From JAMIFN01 sp964544605 (GTDB lineage: Bacteria; Pseudomonadota; Gammaproteobacteria; Burkholderiales; Burkholderiaceae_C): a DNA stretch of 48,169 bases. The notes beneath the pieces are model-generated. The model saw only the letters and a program-made list of their open reading frames with translations. It had not been told where the DNA came from and did not search any database. This document shows positions 19,147-27,792 of the stretch, in pieces; the stretch's first letter is position 1; the number at the start of each line of letters is the position of its first letter. The translations under genes were made by a program, and so were the position numbers. The stretch lies in assembly GCA_964544605.1 (NCBI GenBank), contig CAZJBX010000022.1:1-48169 (forward strand), given 5' to 3'.

Positions 19147-19474
19147 TTTTGAACTGCCCCCATAAGTTGCACAGTTAAAAACTAGCGGCCCGAGGTCTGA
19201 GTTCGGTATTGCACTGGGCTCTGGCCTTTTGGTTTGAGCCGAAAATGGTGCTGGGTGACCACTTGGTCAGAAACAGGGTGAACGCTTTGTTTCTGCGGAT
19301 GAGTGGCAAGGGCCAAGGCAGGAAAAAGAGGACAATGCCTGCCTTTGCAAGCTGTTGTCATCGTGCAGCCAATCTGAGCCAGAAGCCAAGACTTGTGCCC
19401 GAGCTTGCGATGAAAAAGAAGTTGCGCTGGATCGCAACGAGACACACCACACTTTTTATCTTCTGGTCCCCCTG
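19147..19474. other. 328-base non-coding stretch before pilY1 copy 1; possible IS3-type end
   Basis: No credible gene is seen. At 19150-19169 the sequence TGAACTGCCCCCATAAGTTG resembles the terminal inverted repeat of IS3-family elements, but no transposase and no matching right end were found, so it could be a solo remnant or chance. The rest is featureless by eye. Confidence 0.35.
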
Positions 19475-22400
19475 ATGAACTTAAAACACCGTTTTCAAGA
19501 GGTGCGCGGCACCCTGCTCGACTTGCGCCTTGTTTTTGGCGGCAGTGCGATCTTTTTGGCGCTGGCTGCTGTCAGCGCCAATGGCTTGGCCGCAGATGCA
19601 CCTGCTGGTGTGCCCCTGCTCTCGGGCGCATCGTCAGCCACACCCAATCTGATGATTGCGGTGGATAACTCGGTTGTTTCATCGAATCCGTTTTCGTTGG
19701 ATTACGACATTCGTAGCAATACAAAAATAAATATTAATGATGCAATATCTCAGAAGAATGTTGAGGAATATTATTGCCCCTCTCCTCTTAAGGGGGCAAA
19801 AGGTAGTGCTTGTGGGCAGGATGGTGGACTGGATGGTGCAGCTTGCTACTACACAAAGAATGCGCTAAGTAGGTGGTATAAAAAATATGTTTGCTTTGCT
19901 CCAAATAGCAATGGAGACTACATTTATACTGTATTAAATTATGCGAATTCTACTAGAGTTACTGGTCGACTCTATAACAGCAATAGTCCTTGGCACGCCA
20001 TGCGCTCGGCTGATGTAAATCCTGTTTACTACAACCCCAAAATTACTTATCCTGCAAGAAAAGGAAAAAATAGACAGCCATTAACAACAGGCATTAAATC
20101 AATAGATAATCAGTCTAGTACGAGGTATTCATATTGCTATGATTTGACAAATTCATATAGCAGATCATCATTCCATAGCACCAATACTACGCCTGATGGC
20201 CTTACATGTGCTGCTTGGAATGTGATAGGAAGTAGTGACAACGATAAACAAACTCTTTTGTCCTGGAATGGGGAGAGTGGGGGTGTGGTCATTAGTACAG
20301 GCTCTGATTCAAATTATCTTAATGTGCCTAAGCATAACATAAAAAACGATAACTCAGGTGAATTTACCTATGTTTACTGCAAGGATCCTTTGTATGGATC
20401 GGTTAGAAATGTGATCGACCGTAGCTACAATACAGTCCAAGGCTGTTTGGTCAAGAATATGACAAAGGTGGACGGCGGTGTTGAAAAGCCGGATGTGGTG
20501 ACGGTCAAGCGTGGAGGCGCTGCCATCCCTTTAAAGGACGGCCATAGCCGTACAGATTGTGGCGGAACACTGGCCAGCCCTGCAACGACTTGCTCGGCTG
20601 ATGCTGAGATGAATAATATCGTGAATTGGTATTTGTATTACAGTACCAATGCCTCAGCCATGGCCACTTCTATTGGCAATGTGCTGGCTAACCCAGACTA
20701 TGATGGGAAGATGAGGGTCGGCTATATTTCAGCTATTAAGAAGCAAAAGGGGAGTGAAGTTACGATAAATCCAACAAATGGGCTTATTGGTGGCGTGCCC
20801 CAGTTTTATACCATTGGCTCTGGTTTGACTTCTGGCCAGTATGAAGATGAGATGCGAGGCGTTCGAGAGTCCAATCAATCGAATAATTCTAAAATTTATG
20901 ATTGGCTTTGGGGGAATGTGGAGTACCCCATGGGGACTTATAGTGGCATTCGAAATACAGTGGATATCATCGCGCGCTACTATGCGGCTGAATCTAGGCA
21001 TGGACGGGCGGCGACATCTTACGACACGGGCATGGTCGAAAACCCTTGGGCGACTGATCCATCCAAGCCCGTTGATTCGAGCAATGAAGAAATGTCTTGC
21101 CGTCGATCTTATGCCATGTTCGTGGCCAGTGCAGTGAATTATAATTCTGGCGATGAAACGGGGTATGTGCAAATCAATGACAATAGCATTGGTAACTGGA
21201 TTGCGACGCGTACGGAGTCACCTATGGAGGCAGGGGCAGAGAAGTCTACCCGCATGTGGGACTTCCGTGACAGTGCAGGACATACAAGCCCTTTGAACCT
21301 CAGCCATTTTAATGGCTATAAGAAAGATGGCTATCCAGCTACCACGGCAGGCCGCCAGCTTTATACGCCATTTGGCAATAAAAATGCCAGTAACATCATG
21401 GATCTTACTGATACTGATATACTGAAGGCACATAAGCTTCGAGAACGATACTCTGATTTGACGGCCAAATACCATTGGCATGTGGATTTACGGCCTAATT
21501 TACCGAATTTGGTTCGCCCTCGCACAGGCCAGCCTGTGACTTGGCAAAATATGACAAGTTACACCATTGGTTACCACCTCAAGCCTTCTGGTGCGATTCC
21601 AAATTCAGACAATCCAAGCAAAGATTTGACTTTCAGCAAGATTGATAAGTACAAGGCCAAGTGGCTTTATCCTGATAGCCCAACACAAACTGCTGACCAA
21701 GCTGCGACTGCGGTGGGCATGGTTTGGCCCGATGTGGATCGTATGAAAAGCGTCCGTGGCAAGATCGATGATTTTATTTTGGCGGGGTATGCTGGTGGTG
21801 GCTTTGGTGCTTCTATCACAAAGCCCAGTGAGATGGAGCGGGTGTTCGATAGCATCATTCAGGAGATGCTGGATTACAACGGCAATGATGCAGGGGTGGC
21901 GGTTAGTGGCCTATCTTCGGCGACAGACACATTGGCAAATAATGTCCGCTATACCCTAGAATATAGTGTGGTTGATAACTCAGGTATGTTGAAGGCAACG
22001 AAGTTGGATGAATACGGGCGAGATGTAGAAGACCACTGGAGTAGTGGCGATAAGGATATTTTTGCTGATTACAACAAGGGTAGAAAATTTTTCATCCGCT
22101 CAAATGCTGGTGCTACGACTGAAATGAAATTTAACGAAGCGCTTTCATCCTTTGGCGATGTGGGCACGATCATTCGGGGCACTGATGACGGAACGCTGAC
22201 GAATGATGGTAAGAGTTTTGTTGCCTATTTGCTGGGGCAGAATGATGCGCAAACAAAGAGTGGTGGTGCTTGGCGTCAACGAATGACAAAAATGGCATCA
22301 TCTGTGAATTCTGCGCCAATTTATATTCGCGCCCGAGAGAACACTGGTTATGGCAATGCCAATGCAGGCGTGGTTGGTAAAGCCAGTTATGGGGATTATT

Positions 22401-24007
22401 TTAAATCCAAATTCCATCGCCCCGCAACAATTTATGCGGCAACGAATGCCGGTGTTGTGCATGTCTTTAATGCAGGGGATGATGAGGACAAGCCTTACAC
22501 GGGCAAAGAGCCAGGCCAAGAGGTGGCGGCCTATCTGCTGCGGGGCACGGCCGATAAACTGGTGAAGTATGCGGATACTGCATTCAAGTTCCAGTATATG
22601 GCAGATGGCCCTTTGGTGGAGCATGACATTTGGACAGGATCGACTTGGAAGAATATGGTGTTTGGCTCTTTGGGCCGTGGGGGCAAGGGGATGTTTGCCT
22701 TTGCCGCGCCGATTCATGCGACTGCGCCCACGCCGACAAAGAATGACTTTGTGTGGGAGAACACAGCAGCAGATGGTGCTGATTTTGAGAACTTCGGATT
22801 TATTACAAACCGCGCTGAGGCGGGGGTGAATGATGCAGATATACCTTTGTTGGTGACGACTGCCGGCCATTATGCAGGTGCAGGCAAGCAGGGTTTGTAT
22901 GTCCTTAACCCTTTGAATGGCCAGAAGCTGAAATTTATTCCAACAGATGGCGCTGGTATTGGCTTAGGTGGTGTGACTTTGATTCGTAACAGCAAAAAGC
23001 AGGTAACAGGTGCTTATGCTGGGGATGCTGCGGGTAATTTGTGGCGTTTCTATCTGGGGGGCTCATCTTCTGACTGGATTGCTCGGAATATTTACACGGC
23101 CCCAGCAGGGAACCCCATTTATGCAGCCCCAGCTTGGCAAACACACCCTGGCAACAGTGATGATTTGTGTGCCGAGAATGCGAATGAAGGTGACTACAAA
23201 GGGGCTTGTGGTGCGATTGTGGTGCTGGGCACGGGTATTTTGCTCGACGATGACCACCAAGCCGATACGGGTATGCAGCGCCTGATTGGGGTGTGGGACA
23301 AGACTCCCATTGATTGGAAGCCAGGGGATACTGAGCCTGCGGTGGTGCCTAGCGGCTTGAGTGCTTTGCAAGTACAGACGATTGATATAGATAGCGGCAC
23401 TGAGGGGGCTGCTGAGTCGATGCACAAGACCTTCTACAAAGTGAGCCAGAATGAGCTGAACTGGAAGACGCAGCGGGGTTGGTATTTGGATTTGAATAAA
23501 CTGCCACATACCACAGGCGAGCGCGTGATTGGTGATTTGTATAACCTGGGTACGAGTGTGTTTGTGAGTTCGGTTGTGATTGAGCCGAAACGGGACACTG
23601 CTGATGCCTGCTACCCACCTGAGGGCAGCCCGCCGAATGTGATGTATGGCGTGGATGCTTTGACAGGCGGCTTGAAGTATTCCTTTGATCAGAATGGTGA
23701 TGGCAAGGCGGATCAGTTTTCCGTGGTTTATATCCCTATGGGGGGGTATGCACGCAATACTTCATTGACTGACATTTTGCAGCCACCACCAACAACTGTG
23801 GATATGCTGGATTATGTGTTAGAGAATGCAGGCGGTAACCCACGAGAGGGCCACCCTGAGCGCAAACCTGGCAAGGCACCAACGGGAAGTGATAAGGGGG
23901 TGATTACAGGTACGACTGGGTCGATAGCGGTGTTTGACGGCACTGTGTTGTCTGGCTGGCGGCGCAATTGGCGGCAGATTGAACAGTTGCCTGAGTCGCT
24001 GAGGTAA
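19475..24007 (+). CDS. pilY1: PilY1-type pilus-tip adhesin, copy 1
   Basis: A 1,510-residue exported protein. The hydrophobic signal segment GGSAIFLALAAVSANGLAADA comes after a longer than usual basic start. A von Willebrand-A-like beginning (PNLMIAVDNSVVS, D64) follows, but the metal site DxSxS is degenerate: V68 stands where serine is expected. The C-terminal half (from about residue 940) is the PilY1 beta-propeller: ATIYAATNAGVVHVFNAG, FGSLGRGGKGMFAF, AYAGDAAGNLWRFYLGG. A calcium-type loop DQNGDGKAD starts at D1405. PilY1 proteins sit at or near type IV pilus tips, aid adhesion and counter retraction. The coding sequence from about 19680 to 22300 is clearly more AT-rich than its neighbours. 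It stands alone, without the minor pilin genes that often accompany it. The start is uncertain because no Shine-Dalgarno is seen before this ATG. Confidence 0.88.
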   Translation: MNLKHRFQEVRGTLLDLRLVFGGSAIFLALAAVSANGLAADAPAGVPLLSGASSATPNLMIAVDNSVVSSNPFSLDYDIRSNTKININDAISQKNVEEYYCPSPLKGAKGSACGQDGGLDGAACYYTKNALSRWYKKYVCFAPNSNGDYIYTVLNYANSTRVTGRLYNSNSPWHAMRSADVNPVYYNPKITYPARKGKNRQPLTTGIKSIDNQSSTRYSYCYDLTNSYSRSSFHSTNTTPDGLTCAAWNVIGSSDNDKQTLLSWNGESGGVVISTGSDSNYLNVPKHNIKNDNSGEFTYVYCKDPLYGSVRNVIDRSYNTVQGCLVKNMTKVDGGVEKPDVVTVKRGGAAIPLKDGHSRTDCGGTLASPATTCSADAEMNNIVNWYLYYSTNASAMATSIGNVLANPDYDGKMRVGYISAIKKQKGSEVTINPTNGLIGGVPQFYTIGSGLTSGQYEDEMRGVRESNQSNNSKIYDWLWGNVEYPMGTYSGIRNTVDIIARYYAAESRHGRAATSYDTGMVENPWATDPSKPVDSSNEEMSCRRSYAMFVASAVNYNSGDETGYVQINDNSIGNWIATRTESPMEAGAEKSTRMWDFRDSAGHTSPLNLSHFNGYKKDGYPATTAGRQLYTPFGNKNASNIMDLTDTDILKAHKLRERYSDLTAKYHWHVDLRPNLPNLVRPRTGQPVTWQNMTSYTIGYHLKPSGAIPNSDNPSKDLTFSKIDKYKAKWLYPDSPTQTADQAATAVGMVWPDVDRMKSVRGKIDDFILAGYAGGGFGASITKPSEMERVFDSIIQEMLDYNGNDAGVAVSGLSSATDTLANNVRYTLEYSVVDNSGMLKATKLDEYGRDVEDHWSSGDKDIFADYNKGRKFFIRSNAGATTEMKFNEALSSFGDVGTIIRGTDDGTLTNDGKSFVAYLLGQNDAQTKSGGAWRQRMTKMASSVNSAPIYIRARENTGYGNANAGVVGKASYGDYFKSKFHRPATIYAATNAGVVHVFNAGDDEDKPYTGKEPGQEVAAYLLRGTADKLVKYADTAFKFQYMADGPLVEHDIWTGSTWKNMVFGSLGRGGKGMFAFAAPIHATAPTPTKNDFVWENTAADGADFENFGFITNRAEAGVNDADIPLLVTTAGHYAGAGKQGLYVLNPLNGQKLKFIPTDGAGIGLGGVTLIRNSKKQVTGAYAGDAAGNLWRFYLGGSSSDWIARNIYTAPAGNPIYAAPAWQTHPGNSDDLCAENANEGDYKGACGAIVVLGTGILLDDDHQADTGMQRLIGVWDKTPIDWKPGDTEPAVVPSGLSALQVQTIDIDSGTEGAAESMHKTFYKVSQNELNWKTQRGWYLDLNKLPHTTGERVIGDLYNLGTSVFVSSVVIEPKRDTADACYPPEGSPPNVMYGVDALTGGLKYSFDQNGDGKADQFSVVYIPMGGYARNTSLTDILQPPPTTVDMLDYVLENAGGNPREGHPERKPGKAPTGSDKGVITGTTGSIAVFDGTVLSGWRRNWRQIEQLPESLR

Positions 24008-24026
24008 GGGGCTTTCGCCCCGAGGG

Positions 24027-24058
24027 ACGCCACTTCTTTGCGGGAGTGGCGTTTTTTT
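24027..24058 (+). terminator. intrinsic terminator after pilY1 copy 1
   Basis: ACGCCACT (24027-24034) pairs with AGTGGCGT (24045-24052) and is followed by a seven-T run. It lies 20 bases after the stop codon. Confidence 0.88.
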
Positions 24059-24153
24059 ATGTTGCAGTGGGGGCAGTGGGGGCGGGGGCTGTGCTTGGCT
24101 GGCTGATAATGCGGGCTTTGTTTTTGTGATTTTTGAGTGTGAGGGGGTGGGTG

Positions 24154-24615
24154 ATGCATCCTGAAGATAAGTTGGCCCAGTTGGGTTTGGTGTTGCCGCC
24201 TGTGGCGGTGCCTGCGGCGTCGTATGTGCCGTTTGTACAGACTGGGAATTTGCTGTTTTTGAGTGGGCATATCCCGAAGCGCGATGGGGTGGTGGTGCAG
24301 GGTCAGTTGGGCCGTGATATGGGTACGGCTGAGGCGCAGGCAGTGGCCCGCGAGGTGGCGCTGGATTTGATGGGGACGATGAAGGCGGCGCTGGGCGATT
24401 TGGGCCGTGTGCTGCGGGTGGTGAAGGTGATGGGCCTGGTGAATTGCACGGGCGATTACACGGAGCAGCATGTGGTGCTGAATGGGTGTTCAGAGTTTTT
24501 TGCTGAGGTGTTTGGCGAGGCGGGCGTGCATGCGCGCAGTGCTTTTGGGGTGGCGCAGTTGCCTTTGGGCGCTTGCGTTGAGATTGAGCTGGTGGCCGAG
24601 GTGCGGCCTGCTTGA
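24154..24615 (+). CDS. RidA/YjgF-family protein (endoribonuclease L-PSP type)
   Basis: A 153-residue cytosolic protein of the RidA superfamily. The N-terminal HPEDKLAQLGLVLPP and the core ASYVPFVQTGNLLFLSGHIP place it in the larger subgroup of about 150 residues, not archetypal RidA (about 128 residues). The catalytic arginine of true RidA (which deaminates reactive enamines) lies in a C-terminal segment; here the equivalent region reads HARSAFGVAQLPLGACVEIE and includes an arginine, so imine deaminase activity is possible but unproven. The ATG at 24154 has a purine-rich GAGGGGG upstream. It is the first gene to the right of pilY1 copy 1 and shows G-ending codon preference. Confidence 0.9.
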   Translation: MHPEDKLAQLGLVLPPVAVPAASYVPFVQTGNLLFLSGHIPKRDGVVVQGQLGRDMGTAEAQAVAREVALDLMGTMKAALGDLGRVLRVVKVMGLVNCTGDYTEQHVVLNGCSEFFAEVFGEAGVHARSAFGVAQLPLGACVEIELVAEVRPA

Positions 24616-24665
24616 GTGGTGGGCTGATGAGGGCTGATGGTGGCCCGTTTGAGAGGCGGTGATTT

Positions 24666-26164
24666 ATGTTGGTGGTGACGCAGTGCCCTGAGTGCCAGAC
24701 GAAGTTTAAGGTGGCGCCTGACCAGATTCGTGTGAGTGAGGGTTGGGCCCGTTGTGGCCGCTGCCAGACGGTGTTTGATATTTTGCAGAACCGTGTGACT
24801 GTGCCTGTGAAGCCTGCGGCTGCGCCTATACCGACACCTGCACCTGAACCCACGCCTGTTGCGCCGCCTGTTGCGCCGCCTGTTGCACCGCCTGTTTCGC
24901 CGCCTGTTGCGCCGCCTGTTGCGCCGCCTGTTGCGCCGCCTGTTGCGCCGCCTGTTGCACCGCCTGTTGCACCGCCTGTTGCGCCGCCTGTTGCACCGCC
25001 TGTTGCACCGCCTGTTGCACCGCCTGTTGCACCGCCTGTTGCACCGCCTGNNNNNNNNNNNNNNNNNNNNNNNNNNNNNNNNNNNNNNNNNNNNNNNNNN
25101 NNNNNNNNNNNNNNNNNNNNNNNNNNNNNNNNNNNNNNNNNNNNNNNNNNCCGCCTGTTGCACCGCCTGTTGCACCGCCTGTTGCACCGCCTGTTGCACC
25201 GCCTGTTGCGCCGCCTGTTGCAGAGCCTGTGGCTGAGCCTGCGCCACGGCCTGATGCTTTTGGGCCAAGGGATTTCCCGCCTGAGTTGGATAGCGAGTTC
25301 AGTGCTTCGGCTTTTTATCCGCAAGATGCCGCGCCCGAGCACTACAACATGTCGCCGAGTTTTTTCAATTTGACGAACCGTGGGGCGCAGGCTGAGCTGG
25401 AGCGCCAGCGGGCGCAGGCTGAAGGGGATATGGGCGGGCCTGAGAGCGAGTTTTGGGATACGAGCCCGAGTGTGTTGGCCGATGATGACGATAGCCTAGA
25501 CCGCTGGCTGACGCGCAAGAAGACGACGGTGGCAGATGAGGCGGGGGATTTTGCAGCGGCGGAGGTGGCCGATACGGTGATTCAGGCTGAGGCTGAGGAT
25601 GGGCCAGAGGCGGATGCTGCGCCGGTTTTGCCCAGTTTTGTGCGCGAGGCTGAGCGGGCGGCCCGTTGGCAGCGGCCTTGGGTGCGGGCGGTGTTGGGGC
25701 TGGCGGCGGTGGGGCTGTTGTTGGCGCTGGCTTTGCAGTATGTGTGGTTCAAGCGCGATTATTTGGCGGCGCAGCGGCCTGCTTTGCGGCCCGCTTTGGC
25801 GCAGATGTGCGCTGTGCTGGGCTGCGAGTTAGCGCCGTGGCAGGCGGTGCAGGCGCTACGGGTGGAGGCGGCGGGTTTTCATAAGCTGACGGAGCAACGC
25901 TACCGCCTGACGGTGCATTTGAGTAATCGCGAGACGGCCCCTGTGGCGACGCCGCATGTGCTGCTGATGCTGCGCAATGTGGATGGGCAGGATGTGATTA
26001 AGCGGCATTTTGCGCCTGCGGATTTGGGCTTGCCCAGCAGCACGCTGGCACCTGAGCAGGAGTACCGTGGCGCGGCTTTGCTGGAGTTGCAGGGTGGCGC
26101 TGAGTGGGCCAAGGCGGTGCAAGATTACGAGGTGGAGCTGCTTTACCCCCAAGAAGGGGCTTGA
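24666..26164 (+). CDS. zinc-ribbon/DUF3426 membrane protein with PVAP repeat, interrupted by assembly gap
   Basis: One gene broken by 100 N. The N-terminus is an MJ0042-type zinc ribbon (CPECQTKFKV...RCGRCQTVFD, two CxxC pairs). A proline-rich linker of 4-residue units (PVAP, 12 bases each) follows: at least 16 units before the gap and five or six after it. The C-terminal part has an acidic segment, one membrane helix (VLGLAAVGLLLALALQYVWF) and a DUF3426 domain (VEAAGFHKLTEQRYRLTVHL) predicted periplasmic. The two sides are in different frames only because the gap length is arbitrary; frames join if the missing length is not exactly 100. Function is unknown. Betaproteobacterial homologues often lie near prmA, which is not the case here. 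It follows the RidA-family gene by 50 bases. Confidence 0.85.
24855..25226 (+). repeat. 12-bp tandem repeat encoding PVAP, spanning the gap
   Basis: Units of CCTGTTGCACCG (or GCG for GCA) run from 24855 to the N block and from 25151 on, with one CCTGTTTCGCCG variant near 24891. The unit has no stop codon in any of the six frames, so false ORFs appear on both strands. True copy number is unknown. Confidence 0.95.
25051..25150. other. assembly gap (100 N)
   Basis: Exactly 100 N inside the 12-bp tandem repeat. The round number suggests a scaffolding placeholder and not a measured length. Confidence 0.98.
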
Positions 26165-26199
26165 GGCTTTGGCCGCACTGGTGTTTTAGCCTATTGGTG

Positions 26200-27000
26200 T
26201 TAGCCCCATTGCACGCAGCGCATGCCGACAGGGGCTTGGGCGTATTGCCCCGTGAGGCGCTGCTGCACGGCCCGCCCCGCGCCAGCGCCTGCGGCGTAGA
26301 GCAGGGGGGCGTAGTGTTCAAAGCTGGGGTGGGCGTCGAGCAGGCGCTGTTGCTCGGCTTCGCTGGCAAATTCATACAAGGGGTGGTGCTGGCCGCTGCT
26401 GATGGCCTCGGCCACTTGGGCATCAAAGGCGTAGGCGTTGTGCCAAACGCGGTGCTCGCGCGGCAGGCGCATGAGGGCGAAGTTGTGTACGGTGTTGCCT
26501 GAGCCAATGATGAGAATGCCGCGTTGGCTGAGGTCAGCCAGGAGCTGGCCCGCAGCATAGTGCTGGGCGAGGCTGGCTTGCTGAGGCATGCTGAGTTGCA
26601 CCACGGGCACATTGGCCTGCGGAAAGAGGTGCATGAGCACGGTCCAGCAGCCGTGGTCGAGGCCCCATTCGCCGCCGTCGCCCTGGAGCTGGAGCTGGGG
26701 CAGCAGTTGTTGCAGTTCGGGCAGGAGTTCAGGCGCGCCGGGGGCGGGGTATTGCTGGGCGTAGAGCTGGGGCGGGAAGCCGCCGAAGTCGTGGATGGTT
26801 TGGGGCTGCGGGCTTTCGGTCAAGCGCCAGGCATTGCTTTGCCAGTGGGCGCTGATGAGGAGGATGGCGCGGGGCTGGACGAAGCGCTGGCGCAGTTGTT
26901 GGCCCCAGGCTTGCCAGTCGAGCTTGAAGGGGTTGTCATCAATGGCGTGCATGGGGTTGCCGTGGCCGATAAAGAGCACGGGTTGGGTGGTTTCAAGCAT
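26200..27000 (-). CDS. ygiD: 4,5-DOPA-extradiol-dioxygenase-like protein (YgiD/LigB family)
   Basis: A 266-residue class III extradiol ring-cleavage dioxygenase. The metal-binding histidine motifs of the family are present: FIGHGNPMHAIDDNPF at the start, ISAHWQSNAW, IHDFGGFPPQLY, and GLDHGCWTVLMHLFPQANVP, followed by GSGNTVHNFALM. Family members open catechol rings such as L-DOPA using Zn(II) or Fe(II); the physiological substrate in most bacteria is unknown. The gene is divergent from ribE with only 78 bases between the starts. The length and motifs are typical of E. coli YgiD. Confidence 0.92.
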   Translation of the reverse strand: MLETTQPVLFIGHGNPMHAIDDNPFKLDWQAWGQQLRQRFVQPRAILLISAHWQSNAWRLTESPQPQTIHDFGGFPPQLYAQQYPAPGAPELLPELQQLLPQLQLQGDGGEWGLDHGCWTVLMHLFPQANVPVVQLSMPQQASLAQHYAAGQLLADLSQRGILIIGSGNTVHNFALMRLPREHRVWHNAYAFDAQVAEAISSGQHHPLYEFASEAEQQRLLDAHPSFEHYAPLLYAAGAGAGRAVQQRLTGQYAQAPVGMRCVQWG

Positions 27001-27078
27001 GGGGCTGTGGGCTGAATAAAGGATGCCCTGATAATAGCCGCCTGCGATTGGATGCAGTTTTTACGGTGAGGCAAGACC

Positions 27079-27711
27079 ATGTTTACAGGAATCATTACGG
27101 CAGTAGGGCAGATTGAGGCGGTGGAGGCTTTGGGCCAAGGCGCAGGCTTTGGCGTGCGGGTGCAGATTGGCACGCCAGCGGGCTATTTGGCCGATGTGGG
27201 TTTGGGCGACAGCATTGCGATACAGGGCGCTTGCATGACGGTGACGCAGTTGCTGCCGGGCGGCTTGGCGTTTACGGTGGATGTGTCGGCCGAATCGCTG
27301 GACAAGACCCGTGGCTATGCGGCGGGCGAGCGGGTGAATTTGGAAAAAGCCCTGCGTGCGAATGACCGACTGGGCGGCCATATTGTGAGCGGCCATGTGG
27401 ATGCCGTGGGCGAGGTGGTGGGCTTGGAGACGGTGGGCGAGAGCGTGCTGTTTGCCGTGCGTGTGCCGCCAGCTTTGGCGAAATACTTTGCTTACAAAGG
27501 CTCGATTACGGTGAATGGCGCGAGCCTGACGGTGAATACGGTGACAGACCACGCCGAGGGCTGTGATGTGGCGATTAATCTGATTCCGCACACGATGGAG
27601 AACACCGCTTTGGGTGCGCTGAAAGTGGGCAGCCCCGTGAATATTGAGGTGGATTTGGTGGCCCGCTATTGCGAGCGCATGTTGCAAGATGTGAGTTTGC
27701 CCAAGGCTTGA
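27079..27711 (+). CDS. ribE: riboflavin synthase alpha subunit
   Basis: Dismutates two molecules of 6,7-dimethyl-8-ribityllumazine to riboflavin and a pyrimidinedione. The 210-residue protein has the universal start MFTGIITAVGQIEAVE and two lumazine-binding repeats: the first contains DVSAESLDKTRGY, the second GSITVNGASLTVNTVTD and LIPHTMENTALG. Length is normal. Found alone, not with the other rib genes. No FMN riboswitch can fit in the 78-base gap upstream. Confidence 0.97.
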   Translation: MFTGIITAVGQIEAVEALGQGAGFGVRVQIGTPAGYLADVGLGDSIAIQGACMTVTQLLPGGLAFTVDVSAESLDKTRGYAAGERVNLEKALRANDRLGGHIVSGHVDAVGEVVGLETVGESVLFAVRVPPALAKYFAYKGSITVNGASLTVNTVTDHAEGCDVAINLIPHTMENTALGALKVGSPVNIEVDLVARYCERMLQDVSLPKA

Positions 27712-27792
27712 GGCTGCGGTGTATTGGGCTGTGCCTTTAGCTGGGCAGCAGGCCCCCAAAGCCAGCCAAGGTGCTGAAAAGAGAGGACAAGA

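Noticed and set aside
19209..19475. An 88-codon open frame upstream of pilY1 copy 1
   Set aside because: No domain, unusual composition, overlaps the pilY1 start; no support beyond being open.
24855..25226. The tandem repeat as a CRISPR array
   Set aside because: Units are 12 bases with no spacers and encode an in-frame PVAP linker.
23819..25342. Long minus-strand frames through the tandem repeat
   Set aside because: The 12-bp unit has no stops in any frame; these frames are by-products of the repeat and run through the N gap.
27001..27078. An FMN riboswitch before ribE
   Set aside because: The 78-base gap is too short and lacks conserved elements.
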